In this document: positions 33,542 through 41,906 of the stretch, piece after piece
Position numbering within the stretch: the stretch's first letter is position 1
Layout of the letters: every line of letters starts with the position of its first letter
NCBI GenBank assembly: GCA_023146255.1
Contig: JAGLCJ010000008.1
Coordinates: 62,001-126,000 of the forward strand
From: Alcanivoracaceae bacterium
Lineage (GTDB): Bacteria; Pseudomonadota; Gammaproteobacteria; Pseudomonadales; Alcanivoracaceae
Reading direction: 5' to 3'
Length of the DNA stretch: 64,000 nucleotides
Notes under the pieces: model-generated
Told to the model about the DNA's origin: nothing
The model's database searches: none
The model's input: only the letters and a program-made list of their open reading frames with translations
Translations under genes and position numbers: made by a program

Positions 33542-34903
33542 TTACTGCTCTAGCCGCAACGCCAGGAAGCGTGGGCCACCGTCACGATAAATCAGTACCG
33601 GCACCACAGCCTTGTCATCAAGCTCATCAACCAGATTTTTCAGGGCTTTCGGATCCTTTACCGGCTCGTTATTCAGGCTGACAAGCACATCGCCGCGGCG
33701 AATACCGGCACGCGCCGCCGGGCCGTCGCTCACCTCTGCCACCATGACGCCCTGAGGCACCCCAAGCGTCGCCAGATCCTCCGCCGACAACGGCTCGACC
33801 TTCAGCCCCAGCGTGCTGGTGCCGGACTTGCCTGGCTTGGCAGGATCCAGCGGGTTATCAATATCTTCAGGCAATTCACCCACGGTTACCTTCAGGGTCT
33901 TCGATTTCCCGTTACGGATTACTTCGGCCTCGGCACGGGTGCCTGGCGCCAGCACACCAACAATCTGCGGCAACTGCCCGGACTGGCCGATTTCCTGGCC
34001 GTTGAAGCCCACCACCACGTCACCGACCATAAATCCGGCCTGCTCGGCGGGAGAGTCCGGCATCACCTGGCTGACCAGTGCCCCGAATGGCTTGTCCAGC
34101 CCGAAAGATTCCGCCAGTTCACGATCGACCGGTTGAATCAGCACACCCAGCCAGCCACGACTGACCCGGCCCTTGTCCTTCAGCTGAGCCACTACCTCCA
34201 TGGCCATATCAATCGGAATAGCAAATGACAGGCCCATAAAGCCACCGCTGCGGCTGACAATCTGCGAATTGATACCGATCACCTCGCCGTCCAGATTGAA
34301 CAACGGACCGCCGCTATTACCCGGATTGATCGCGACATCGGTCTGGATAAACGGCACATAGTTTTCGCTCGGCAAGCTGCGGCCCTTGGCACTGACAATG
34401 CCAGCGGTCACAGTGCTTTCAAAACCGAACGGTGCGCCGATGGCAAGCACCCATTCACCGACTTTCAGCTTCGAAGAGGAGCCAATCCTGACCACCGGCA
34501 AACCATTGCCATCAACTTTCAGCAATGCCAGATCACTGCGCGGGTCGCTGCCAACCAGCTCGGCATCTTTTTCACTGCCGTCCTGCATGCGGACAATAAT
34601 TCGGGTGGCATCTGCAACCACATGGTGATTGGTAAGAATGTAGCCATCTCTGGAAATAACGAAGCCGGAACCCAGCGACTCACCCTCAGATTCCGGCATC
34701 GGAAGCTGATCCTCCATGCCCTCGAAGAACCTTCGCAGCATTTCCGGCATCTGCTGCTGGCCTCCGGCGCGCTTCTGTTCGGTGCTGATATTCACCACGG
34801 CGGGAGCGTTTTCCTCCACCAGTGCGGTGAAATCAGGCAGGGTACTGGCCTGCGGCTGGCAGCCGGCGATCAGATAAAGAACCATGAACAGAACAACACG
34901 CAT
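33542..34903 (-). CDS. mucD: periplasmic serine protease MucD (DegP/Do family), predicted lipoprotein
   Basis: A 453-residue HtrA-family protease with trypsin-like and two PDZ domains. The catalytic triad is His94 (TNHHVV), Asp124 (RSDLALLK) and Ser197 (NPGNSGGP). PDZ1 starts near residue 260 (GWLGVLIQPV) and PDZ2 near 365. In Pseudomonas, MucD removes misfolded envelope proteins that would activate AlgU. The chosen ATG at 34903 follows GGAGG. Its N-terminus, MRVVLFMVLYLIAGC, fits a lipobox with Cys15, so the enzyme may be membrane-anchored rather than free in the periplasm. It is the last gene of the rpoE-mucA-mucB-rseC-mucD run. Confidence 0.92.
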   Translation of the reverse strand: MRVVLFMVLYLIAGCQPQASTLPDFTALVEENAPAVVNISTEQKRAGGQQQMPEMLRRFFEGMEDQLPMPESEGESLGSGFVISRDGYILTNHHVVADATRIIVRMQDGSEKDAELVGSDPRSDLALLKVDGNGLPVVRIGSSSKLKVGEWVLAIGAPFGFESTVTAGIVSAKGRSLPSENYVPFIQTDVAINPGNSGGPLFNLDGEVIGINSQIVSRSGGFMGLSFAIPIDMAMEVVAQLKDKGRVSRGWLGVLIQPVDRELAESFGLDKPFGALVSQVMPDSPAEQAGFMVGDVVVGFNGQEIGQSGQLPQIVGVLAPGTRAEAEVIRNGKSKTLKVTVGELPEDIDNPLDPAKPGKSGTSTLGLKVEPLSAEDLATLGVPQGVMVAEVSDGPAARAGIRRGDVLVSLNNEPVKDPKALKNLVDELDDKAVVPVLIYRDGGPRFLALRLEQ

Positions 34904-34928
34904 CTGCTTAAACCTCCGCAAACATAAC

Positions 34929-35405
34929 TCAGAGAGGATCGTGAACCTGCAGACAGGATAACGGAGCGGCGGAAGTGCGCCGCAGCACCTGCGGATGCAT
35001 GGCCGGATCACGACGATGTCGAACACTGTACCAGCGATTGATCGCAAATCCGCCCAGCAATCCGGCAATGCCACCGATTGCAGCAGGATCATGCATCGCC
35101 AGATCGAGCTGCTCGGCGCTCAGGGCGCCAGCAAACATCAGCAACAGTGGTAACAGATAGAGCATCAGGGTGCTGCGAATCAACAGTCCCTCGGGAATCC
35201 CGAGCACCACCTGATCATCAACCTGTAACGATGATTGATCAGTGAGGGCGCGAATCCGGGCCCGGCTACCGCCACGCTGGCCATCAATCAGGGCATGGCC
35301 GCAGGCCTTGTTGGCCGCGCAGCTCTGGCAGGCGGTATAACGGACCGTTTCCACCCAGACTGCACCGGGCTCCACTGCCACTACCCTGCCCTGCTCTTCA
35401 ATCAC
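34929..35405 (-). CDS. rseC: sigma-E regulatory protein RseC (MucC)
   Basis: A 158-residue inner-membrane protein of the RseC/MucC family. The N-terminal domain has four cysteines in YTACQSCAANKACGHAL near residues 23-39, possibly a metal or Fe-S site. Two transmembrane helices follow, near 79-97 and 107-125. It begins with GTG and overlaps mucB by 8 bp. RseC modulates envelope-stress signalling, and homologues are linked to Rsx/Rnf and SoxR reduction; its exact role here is inferred from the cluster. Confidence 0.9.
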   Translation of the reverse strand: MIEEQGRVVAVEPGAVWVETVRYTACQSCAANKACGHALIDGQRGGSRARIRALTDQSSLQVDDQVVLGIPEGLLIRSTLMLYLLPLLLMFAGALSAEQLDLAMHDPAAIGGIAGLLGGFAINRWYSVRHRRDPAMHPQVLRRTSAAPLSCLQVHDPL

Positions 35406-36372
35406 TGGATGCGCCGGATGTGCCGAGAGACAGATTGGCGAGCACCCGCTCGCCGGTCAGCGACGGCACCTCACCGACCAGGGTGACCAGCCAGCCAGCA
35501 CTGTCGGCAGCTATATGACGACTGATTGCCAGTGTCGGCCCCATCCTGCTGATACCCTCACCGGCATTCTCCGGCAGCGCCTCGACAAACAGGGTAAAGG
35601 CAGCGAGCCCGTCACTATAGGTCGCCGCAGCCACCGGTCGACGCTCGCCGCCGCTCAGGCGCAGGTCCCGGTCCACTTCAATAAAGCCGTCAGGCAACCA
35701 GCCTGCCTTCAGCGACACTCTCCCGGAGGGATGGGCATCATCGGCCAGACTGTCGAGAGCGCGCTCACGCAGGGTGGCGGGCACCTCGAAATCGGCCTGA
35801 GTCAACTGCGGTTGCAGTTCCAGACTGACAAACTCGAGCCGCTCGAGAACGACGCCGTCGGTATCGACCAGTTCTGACTTGAGCAGCAGATTACTTTCCT
35901 GATCGGTCCACAAGCGATAGCCGTAGCGGAACTGATCCAGCGGCAGCAGTCGCATTTGATGCGCTGCCCGCCCGGCAACCCGGTCCTCGCCATCCAGCAG
36001 CAATTGATACTGCACCGGCAGTGAGCTACTAAGTCGTTCATGCAGCCCCAGCGGCGTCACCGAACTGCGATTCACCAGACGGGTAATGGTGCGATCTGCA
36101 TGGACACACACTACCTGCTCGCCTCGGCGGATCACCTCGGCCAGCTGGCCATCCAGCTGGGTCAGGCGCTCATGCTCGCGGCCATCAAATCGGGCGTGCA
36201 AAAGCTCCAGCGTGCTCACTGTGTTGCCATGCAGATAAAGCAGGCGGCCACGATACTCCAGCGCCCGGGCCGCCTGACTCATTTTCTCCAGTAGTTGCGG
36301 CGCCGATAGTTCTTCAGCTGGCGCCTGCAGCGCCAGACCGACCAGCAACACCATCAGCCACCGCAGCCACAT
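35398..36372 (-). CDS. mucB: sigma-E factor regulatory protein MucB (RseB)
   Basis: MucB is the periplasmic protein that binds the anti-sigma factor MucA and shields it from AlgW/DegS cleavage until mislocalised lipids or lipopolysaccharide displace it. The 324-residue precursor has a signal peptide (about 1-19) and the MucB/RseB N-terminal domain (ALEYRGRLLYLHGNTVSTLELLHARFDGREHERLTQLDG region). A C-terminal domain of about 100 residues starts near 215. It overlaps mucA by one base (TAATG). Confidence 0.93.
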   Translation of the reverse strand: MWLRWLMVLLVGLALQAPAEELSAPQLLEKMSQAARALEYRGRLLYLHGNTVSTLELLHARFDGREHERLTQLDGQLAEVIRRGEQVVCVHADRTITRLVNRSSVTPLGLHERLSSSLPVQYQLLLDGEDRVAGRAAHQMRLLPLDQFRYGYRLWTDQESNLLLKSELVDTDGVVLERLEFVSLELQPQLTQADFEVPATLRERALDSLADDAHPSGRVSLKAGWLPDGFIEVDRDLRLSGGERRPVAAATYSDGLAAFTLFVEALPENAGEGISRMGPTLAISRHIAADSAGWLVTLVGEVPSLTGERVLANLSLGTSGASSD

Positions 36373-36932
36373 TACTGCTGTTCCTTGCGGGCTTCGAGAC
36401 TGATAAATCGGGCGTAGGGCACGACGCTCTGCGAGCCGTGCCGAGCGGCAAAGTCACTGTGCCGCACCAACATGTCTTCCATCCGCTCGCGTTCCTGAGT
36501 CAGCGCCGCGGGCTGAGCCTGCGGGTGGATCACACCGGAGACCAGCTCATGCCCCTCAAGCAATACCGGGCGTTGCGATGATGCCACCGCTGGCGCACCG
36601 GCAAGCTGGCTATCGTCCCAGTACTGCCAACCGACCACCGTAGCCAGGGCGACCGATGCTGCCACCGCCAGACGCGCCAGCGGTAGCGCCCAGTGACGCG
36701 ACTGCTGTTCCTGCTCCAGCGCCATGCCGATACGGGCGCTGAAGTCGGCTGGTACGGCTGCGACCGGGTGACGCTGCAAGACGTCCCGTGCCAGCTGCCA
36801 ACGACCGAGCTGCTCGGCGTCTTCATCGGTCATGTCACGCAGCAATCGACGGGCATCGAGTTCGCTGACTTCGTTATCAAGCAGGGCCGAGAGGGTTTCA
36901 CCCCGGGGTGCTGCGTGCTGTTGCATTTTCAT
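36372..36932 (-). CDS. mucA: anti-sigma factor MucA (RseA)
   Basis: MucA holds the envelope-stress sigma factor at the membrane. The 186-residue product has the RseA N-terminal sigma-binding domain (ETLSALLDNEVSELDARRLL, near 12-31, then DEDAEQLGRWQLARDVL). One transmembrane segment lies near 82-101, and a periplasmic region carries the binding site for MucB. Release would follow site-1 cleavage by an AlgW/DegS protease, which is not encoded in this window, and then RseP. It lies 47 bp downstream of the sigma-factor gene. Confidence 0.92.
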   Translation of the reverse strand: MKMQQHAAPRGETLSALLDNEVSELDARRLLRDMTDEDAEQLGRWQLARDVLQRHPVAAVPADFSARIGMALEQEQQSRHWALPLARLAVAASVALATVVGWQYWDDSQLAGAPAVASSQRPVLLEGHELVSGVIHPQAQPAALTQERERMEDMLVRHSDFAARHGSQSVVPYARFISLEARKEQQ

Positions 36933-36979
36933 GGTGCCACCTGTTTGCTGTGGGCTGACGTTAACTGCTTGTGTTCAAC

Positions 36980-37561
36980 TCAACGGATCACGCTGTCCTG
37001 ATCCATGATCGGTCGCATGGCCTGTTCGATCGCCTCTCGGGCCCGAAATATCCGGGACCGAACCGTGCCGACCGGGCACTCCATGATGGCGGCGATATCT
37101 TCATAACTGAGGCCATCAAATTCTCTGAGTGTCACCGCCGTTTTCAGTTCCTGCGGCAGGGCCTCAATGGCCCGGGTGATCACCTCGCCCAGCTCCTGCG
37201 ACATCAGGATTGATTCAGGAGTTCCGGTGTCGCGCAGACCATCGGCACCGGCAAACTGCTCGGCATCCTCGGCATCAATGTCAGAGCCCGGTGGCCGGCG
37301 ACCACGGGACACCAGATAGTTCTTGGCCGTGTTCACGGCAATACGATACAGCCAGGTATAGAACTGGCTGTCGCCACGAAATCGGGGCAGCGCACGCCAG
37401 GCCTTGATAAAGGCCTCCTGGGCTACGTCCTGCACCTCATCCTGATCACGCACATAGCGGCTGATCAGGGCAAAAATTCGGTGCTGGTATTTACGCACCA
37501 GCAGATCAAACGCACGCTGATCGCCTTTACTGGCGCGCTTGACCAGTTCTTCGTCGGTCAC
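36980..37561 (-). CDS. rpoE: envelope-stress sigma factor RpoE/AlgU
   Basis: An ECF sigma factor of 193 residues, the RpoE/AlgU type. Region 2 includes FALISRYVRDQDEVQDVAQEAFIKAWRALPRFRG and region 4 FDGLSYEDIAAIMECPVGTVRSRIFRAREAI. The start is GTG with a strong GGGGGAG site eight bases upstream. The match to RpoE/AlgU runs through the whole length. A sigma-E-type promoter precedes it, so autoregulation is likely. It heads the mucABCD-like operon and is divergent from nadB, as in Pseudomonas. Confidence 0.97.
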   Translation of the reverse strand: MTDEELVKRASKGDQRAFDLLVRKYQHRIFALISRYVRDQDEVQDVAQEAFIKAWRALPRFRGDSQFYTWLYRIAVNTAKNYLVSRGRRPPGSDIDAEDAEQFAGADGLRDTGTPESILMSQELGEVITRAIEALPQELKTAVTLREFDGLSYEDIAAIMECPVGTVRSRIFRAREAIEQAMRPIMDQDSVIR

Positions 37562-37593
37562 CCGGGACTCCCCCTGCTCACCCCACGGAGGGC

Positions 37594-37621
37594 TGAGACG
37601 TTATAAATGGCTGCCGGTTCC
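37594..37621 (-). promoter_or_regulatory. sigma-E/AlgU-type promoter of rpoE
   Basis: On the minus strand GGAAC (37617-37621) and TCTCA (37594-37598) are 18 bp apart. This fits the sigma-E pattern GGAACTT-N16-TCnnA, about 35 bp before the GTG. A second, sigma-70-like extended -10, TGCTAGAAT, lies just upstream (37636-37641 for TAGAAT). Confidence 0.65.
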
Positions 37622-37640
37622 CCGGCGGATGATGAATTCT

Positions 37641-37665
37641 AGCAAAGGCGGCCCGGCCCTTTGCT
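37641..37665. promoter_or_regulatory. inverted repeat AGCAAAGG-N9-CCTTTGCT between rpoE and nadB
   Basis: Perfect 8-bp arms with a G+C-rich spacer in the divergent control region, 46 bp before nadB. It overlaps the sigma-70-like -10 of rpoE. It could be an operator for either gene. Confidence 0.4.
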
Positions 37666-37710
37666 ACACTTCGCGCAGTTTCTTCAAAGAAAGCGCCCGA
37701 GAGAGCAGCT

Positions 37711-39318
37711 ATGACCACCTATCGTCATGATGTACTGATCATTGGCAGCGGCGCTGCCGGCCTGACCGTGGCCCTGAATCTGCCCGCCAGCTGCCGCATC
37801 GCGCTGCTGTCGAAGGGCCAGCTGACCAGCGCCAGCACCTGGTATGCCCAGGGCGGCATCGCCGCAGTGCTGGACGAAACCGACTCAATGCAGTCGCATG
37901 TCGATGACACCCATATCGCTGGCGCCGGCCTGTGCCACGACGATGCAGTGCGGAAAACCGTCGAGAACGGCCCTGAGGCAATTCGCTGGCTGATTGAGCA
38001 GGGCGTCGACTTTACCCGCTTCGATCAGGGTGACGGCGGCACCCAGGGTTATCACCTGACCCGCGAGGGTGGCCACAGCCACCGCCGCATCATACATGCC
38101 GCCGACGCCACCGGTGTCGCTATTTCCAGTGCGCTGATCCATCAGGTCGAGCAGCGCGATAATGTCGAGCGCTTTGAACATCGCGTGGCGGTGGACCTGA
38201 TCCACGCCGGCGACGGCACCGACCGACGCTGCACTGGCGCCTACATTCACAGCATTGAGACAGGCGACACCGATGTCTTCCTCGCCCGCTTTGTGGTGCT
38301 GGCCACCGGCGGCGCCAGCAAGGTGTACCTGTACACATCGAATCCGGATGTCGCCACCGGCGACGGTATCGCCATGGCGTGGCGTGCCGGTTGCCGGGTC
38401 GCCAACATGGAATTCATGCAGTTCCACCCGACCTGCCTGTATCACCCGAAAGCAAAATCATTTCTCGTCACCGAAGCGATTCGCGGCGAGGGTGGTCGCC
38501 TGTTGCTGCCGGACGGCGAACGCTTCATGCAGCGTTTTGATCCGCGCGGTGAACTGGCACCACGGGATATCGTCGCCCGCGCCATCGACCATGAGATGAA
38601 ACGCCTTGGCGCAGACTGTTTGTATCTGGACATCAGTCACAGGCCGGCAGATTTCATCATCCATCACTTCCCGACCGTGTACGCCAAGTGTCTGCAACTG
38701 GGCATCGATATCACCCGCGACCCGATTCCGGTGGTACCCGCGGCGCACTATACCTGTGGCGGCGTGATGACCGACCTGAATGGCCAGACTGACCTGCCTG
38801 GTCTGTATGCCATCGGAGAAACTTCCTTTACCGGCCTGCACGGCGCCAACCGCATGGCCAGTAACTCACTGCTGGAATGTTTCGTGTTCGGCCGTGCTGC
38901 CAGTGACCATATTGCCGAGCATATGGATGCGGTTGCCGAGCCGCCCGCCGTGCCCGAGTGGGACGAGTCGAAAGTGACCGAAGCTGACGAGGACGTGGTA
39001 ATCGCCCACAACTGGGACGAGCTGCGCCGCTTCATGTGGGACTATGTCGGTATTGTCCGCACCATCAAGCGACTGCAACGGGCCAGCCACCGGGTTGAAG
39101 TGCTGCAGAAAGAAATTGCCGAGTTCTACTCGAATTACCAGATCAGCAATGACCTGCTGGAATTGCGTAATCTGGTGGTGATTGCCGAGCTGATTATCCG
39201 CTCAGCCATGGCGCGCAAGGAATCCCGTGGCTTGCATTACATGCTCGACTACCCTGAGGCAGCGGAGTCAATCAAGGACACCATTCTGGTGCCGGAGAAT
39301 TTTTCCGGCGCCGGCTGA
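37711..39318 (+). CDS. nadB: L-aspartate oxidase NadB
   Basis: NadB oxidises aspartate to iminoaspartate, the first step of de novo NAD synthesis. The 535-residue flavoprotein has the dinucleotide-binding VLIIGSGAAGLTVAL (residues 8-22) and WYAQGGIAAVL. Further on are REGGHSHRRIIHAADATG near 113-130, EFMQFHPTCLYHP near 235-247, and GLYAIGETSFTGLHGANRMASNSLLECFVFG near 365-395. The C-terminal helical domain is complete. It is divergent from rpoE; nadA and nadC are elsewhere. Confidence 0.97.
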   Translation: MTTYRHDVLIIGSGAAGLTVALNLPASCRIALLSKGQLTSASTWYAQGGIAAVLDETDSMQSHVDDTHIAGAGLCHDDAVRKTVENGPEAIRWLIEQGVDFTRFDQGDGGTQGYHLTREGGHSHRRIIHAADATGVAISSALIHQVEQRDNVERFEHRVAVDLIHAGDGTDRRCTGAYIHSIETGDTDVFLARFVVLATGGASKVYLYTSNPDVATGDGIAMAWRAGCRVANMEFMQFHPTCLYHPKAKSFLVTEAIRGEGGRLLLPDGERFMQRFDPRGELAPRDIVARAIDHEMKRLGADCLYLDISHRPADFIIHHFPTVYAKCLQLGIDITRDPIPVVPAAHYTCGGVMTDLNGQTDLPGLYAIGETSFTGLHGANRMASNSLLECFVFGRAASDHIAEHMDAVAEPPAVPEWDESKVTEADEDVVIAHNWDELRRFMWDYVGIVRTIKRLQRASHRVEVLQKEIAEFYSNYQISNDLLELRNLVVIAELIIRSAMARKESRGLHYMLDYPEAAESIKDTILVPENFSGAG

Positions 39319-39324
39319 AGCTGT

Positions 39325-39738
39325 TCAGGCCCTCATCAGGACTCGCAGACGACGGAAGTCGTCTGCGCAAAGCTGGTCGCGATAAATGGTGACACTGATA
39401 CGGCGCTGAAGTCTGACCGGGAACCGCAGGGTGACCCAGAACGGGCAGACCATTCCGTCGAGCGGCCAGTCTGCTTCCAGTACCCGGCCATCGCGCAACC
39501 GGCACTGCACCGATTCCGGCGAGAACGCCAACGCCTGCGGGCGGCGAAGCAAGCGCCATTCAATGCTGCCGACCCAGACCAGAAAAAGCAGGAACACCAG
39601 CCGCCACTGCCAGAGCATGTCCGCCAGCATCACCGCAGCCAGCGACAGCAACAGGGCGACACCCCAGAACAGCAGCGGCCCGCGCGACGACGGTAACTCA
39701 GTCAGGGCGACCGAGCCGGGCGAGGATGTGGGTGACAT
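39325..39738 (-). CDS. ygfX: YgfX-like membrane protein (CptA family)
   Basis: A 137-residue protein with two adjacent transmembrane helices (about residues 19-35 and 39-57) and a soluble C-terminal part. The latter has ALAFSPESVQCRLRDGRVLEADW and PFWVTLRF. This matches YgfX, encoded beside sdhE in many gammaproteobacteria and described as the toxin of a CptAB-like pair or as an inner-membrane partner of SdhE. The ATG at 39738 overlaps sdhE by 41 bp. The assignment rests mainly on the neighbour and the two-helix layout. Confidence 0.75.
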   Translation of the reverse strand: MSPTSSPGSVALTELPSSRGPLLFWGVALLLSLAAVMLADMLWQWRLVFLLFLVWVGSIEWRLLRRPQALAFSPESVQCRLRDGRVLEADWPLDGMVCPFWVTLRFPVRLQRRISVTIYRDQLCADDFRRLRVLMRA

Positions 39739-39955
39739 ACTCTCTGAGCTCCGCGTCCTGCGCCTCCGAGCGGCGGGTAAACCACTCGAACAGATCCGCA
39801 TCCTGCTCCGCCAGCAAGCGACCGAACAGCTGCTGCCGCTCTGCGGTTTCACTGTCAAAAATGCGGTCGATATAGTCGTTCAGCACCAGATCCACCTCCA
39901 GCAGGCCTCGGCGGCACTGCCATCGATAGCGGCGCTTTAGTTCGGATTCAGTCAT
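39698..39955 (-). CDS. sdhE: FAD assembly factor SdhE
   Basis: SdhE (YgfY) helps attach FAD covalently to succinate dehydrogenase and fumarate reductase flavoproteins. The 85-residue product has the invariant RYRWQCRRGLLEVDLVL near residues 9-25, where RGxxExD is the family signature, and LFGRLLAEQDADLFEWF near 45-61. A start 21 bp upstream is possible, but the chosen ATG gives the normal length. The location between nadB/ygfX and ygfZ is the usual one. Confidence 0.93.
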   Translation of the reverse strand: MTESELKRRYRWQCRRGLLEVDLVLNDYIDRIFDSETAERQQLFGRLLAEQDADLFEWFTRRSEAQDAELREYVTHILARLGRPD

Positions 39956-40033
39956 AACGGCGTCGGACACTGACATCGGGAGCCGACATTATCTATCATC
40001 AGAGCCCTCTTCGGCAGTGCGGATTGTGTGGTT

Positions 40034-41011
40034 ATGTCCTGGCAGCAGCTTCTTGACAGTCTCGGTGCACAACGTAACGGGCAAGGCGAAGTGCAACGCT
40101 TCCCCGGCAGCCTTTCCCCCGGCCTGATCATTGGCGATCACCTCGCCGTTATCAGTGTGCGCGGCCCTGAAACCGAGAAATTCCTGCAAGGACAGCTGAC
40201 CTGCGATCTGCGCGATGTCCTCACCGGCCAATGGCGACTTGCCATGCATCTGGACCTGAAAGGTCGCGGCCAGCACAGCTATCTGGCGCTACCTGCTGAT
40301 GACGGGATCGATCTGCTGACATGCCGGACCAGAGCCGACGACGCCCTCGCCGCGCTGAAAAAGTACGCCCTGTTCAGCAAAGTGGCCGTGACGCTGGCCG
40401 AACAGCGAGTTGCCCTGCTGCTGAGAGAGCCGGCGGCGGATGATGCACTGAGTGGCGTTCCGGTGCCCACGGATATTGGTCAGACCCGGCAGGGACCGCA
40501 CAGCACGCTGGCACGGCTTGACCTTAATACTTTGCTGCTACTGACCAGCGAAGACGGCGCCCGGCACCTGCTCAATCACTACAGCGTCGCCGAACTGGGC
40601 GGCATGGACGACTGGCTGCTGCATGAAATCCGCTCCGGCATTGGCCATATCCGGCCCGGCGGTGAAGCATTGTGGTTGCCGCAGGCGCTCAATTACGACC
40701 TGCTGCACGGAGTGAACTTCAAGAAGGGCTGCTACCTCGGTCAGGAGGTGGTGGCACGCATGCACTTCAAGGGAAAAATGAAACAGCGCATGCAGCATCT
40801 AAGCTGGCAGGCCGGCGTGGTCGCCGACGCCGGGACGGTACTGCGTGACGATAAAGACAGTGCAGTCGGCGAGCTGGTTTACGCGGTAAGCGACGGGCAG
40901 CGGACCGAAGCATTAGTGGTACTGCGGCTGGATCACGACGGCGCGCTGATACTGAATGGGCAAACGCTGGACTGGCGAAAAGCGGATCTGCCCTACCCGC
41001 TTCCCGCCTGA
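40034..41011 (+). CDS. ygfZ: tRNA-modifying / Fe-S repair protein YgfZ
   Basis: YgfZ is a folate-binding protein of the GcvT-like fold that supports assembly or repair of certain Fe-S enzymes such as MiaB. The 325-residue product has GPETEKFLQGQLTCDLRDV near residues 45-63. The family signature KKGCYLGQEVVARMHFKGK, with its key Cys, lies near 233-251. The ATG at 40034 is preferred to a GTG six bases upstream. It is divergent from sdhE across 78 bp. Confidence 0.92.
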   Translation: MSWQQLLDSLGAQRNGQGEVQRFPGSLSPGLIIGDHLAVISVRGPETEKFLQGQLTCDLRDVLTGQWRLAMHLDLKGRGQHSYLALPADDGIDLLTCRTRADDALAALKKYALFSKVAVTLAEQRVALLLREPAADDALSGVPVPTDIGQTRQGPHSTLARLDLNTLLLLTSEDGARHLLNHYSVAELGGMDDWLLHEIRSGIGHIRPGGEALWLPQALNYDLLHGVNFKKGCYLGQEVVARMHFKGKMKQRMQHLSWQAGVVADAGTVLRDDKDSAVGELVYAVSDGQRTEALVVLRLDHDGALILNGQTLDWRKADLPYPLPA

Positions 41012-41018
41012 CTCCTGG

Positions 41019-41906
41019 TCAGGAGCGTTTGGCAAAAAACTGCTGGATGCTGGAGAAATCCAGCTGCCCGTGGCCCTGACTGCCGTGGACCGCATACAGG
41101 CTTTTCGCCAGTGATCCCATCGGCGTGCTGGAACCGCTCGACAACGCCGCCTCCAGCGCCAGACCGAGATCCTTGTTCATCAGGTTGACGGCAAAACCGC
41201 CGGCATAGTCACGTGATGCCGGCACATTCTCCATCACGCCCGGCCAGGGGTTGTACAGTTCCAGCGACCAGTTGCGGCCGGAGCTGGCCAGCATGATGTC
41301 CGACAGCACCTTCGGATCAAGGCCATGATCCGCACCCAGCTGCAGCGCTTCGCAAGTGCCGATCATATGAATCGCCAGCAGCATGTTATTGCACAGCTTG
41401 GCGGTTTGCCCGGCGCCATGATCGCCGGCGCGAAATACCTTTTTGCCCATCTGCAGCAACACCGGTTCGGCGCGCTGAACATCTTCTGCCGAACCGCCGC
41501 AGATAAAGGTCAGCGTGCCCGCCGCCGCGCCGGCAACGCCACCGGAAACCGGTGCATCAATCATGCGCCGGCCACTGGCCTCGGCCGCCTGCGCCACCTG
41601 CTTTGCCGTGGCCGCATCAATGGTCGAGCAGTCGATAATCAGTGCTCCTTGCGGAATATGCGCCAGCACGCCCTTGTCGCCAAGATAGAGCGAGGCAACC
41701 GCCTTGCCCGACGGCAACATGCTGATCACCACATCGGCATCGGCCACGGCGTCCACCGGTGATTGCACTGCCATGGCGCCTTGAGCGGCCAAGGCATCCA
41801 CCAGCGCCGGCTGCAGATCAAATACACTCAACTCATGACCGGCCTTGAGCAGATTGGCGGCCATGGGCCCGCCCATATGGCCCAGACCAAAGAATGCAAT
41901 TTTCAT
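41019..41906 (-). CDS. mmsB: 3-hydroxyisobutyrate dehydrogenase MmsB
   Basis: MmsB oxidises 3-hydroxyisobutyrate to methylmalonate semialdehyde in valine degradation. The 295-residue product has the NAD-binding FFGLGHMGGPMAANLLKAGH, substrate-binding DAPVSGGVAGAAAGTLTFICGG near 119-140, and the catalytic Lys in GAGQTAKLCNNMLLAIHM near 171. It overlaps the hydrolase gene upstream by 4 bp and closes the catabolic operon. A small CTCCTG/CAGGAG hairpin spans its stop codon. Confidence 0.95.
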   Translation of the reverse strand: MKIAFFGLGHMGGPMAANLLKAGHELSVFDLQPALVDALAAQGAMAVQSPVDAVADADVVISMLPSGKAVASLYLGDKGVLAHIPQGALIIDCSTIDAATAKQVAQAAEASGRRMIDAPVSGGVAGAAAGTLTFICGGSAEDVQRAEPVLLQMGKKVFRAGDHGAGQTAKLCNNMLLAIHMIGTCEALQLGADHGLDPKVLSDIMLASSGRNWSLELYNPWPGVMENVPASRDYAGGFAVNLMNKDLGLALEAALSSGSSTPMGSLAKSLYAVHGSQGHGQLDFSSIQQFFAKRS

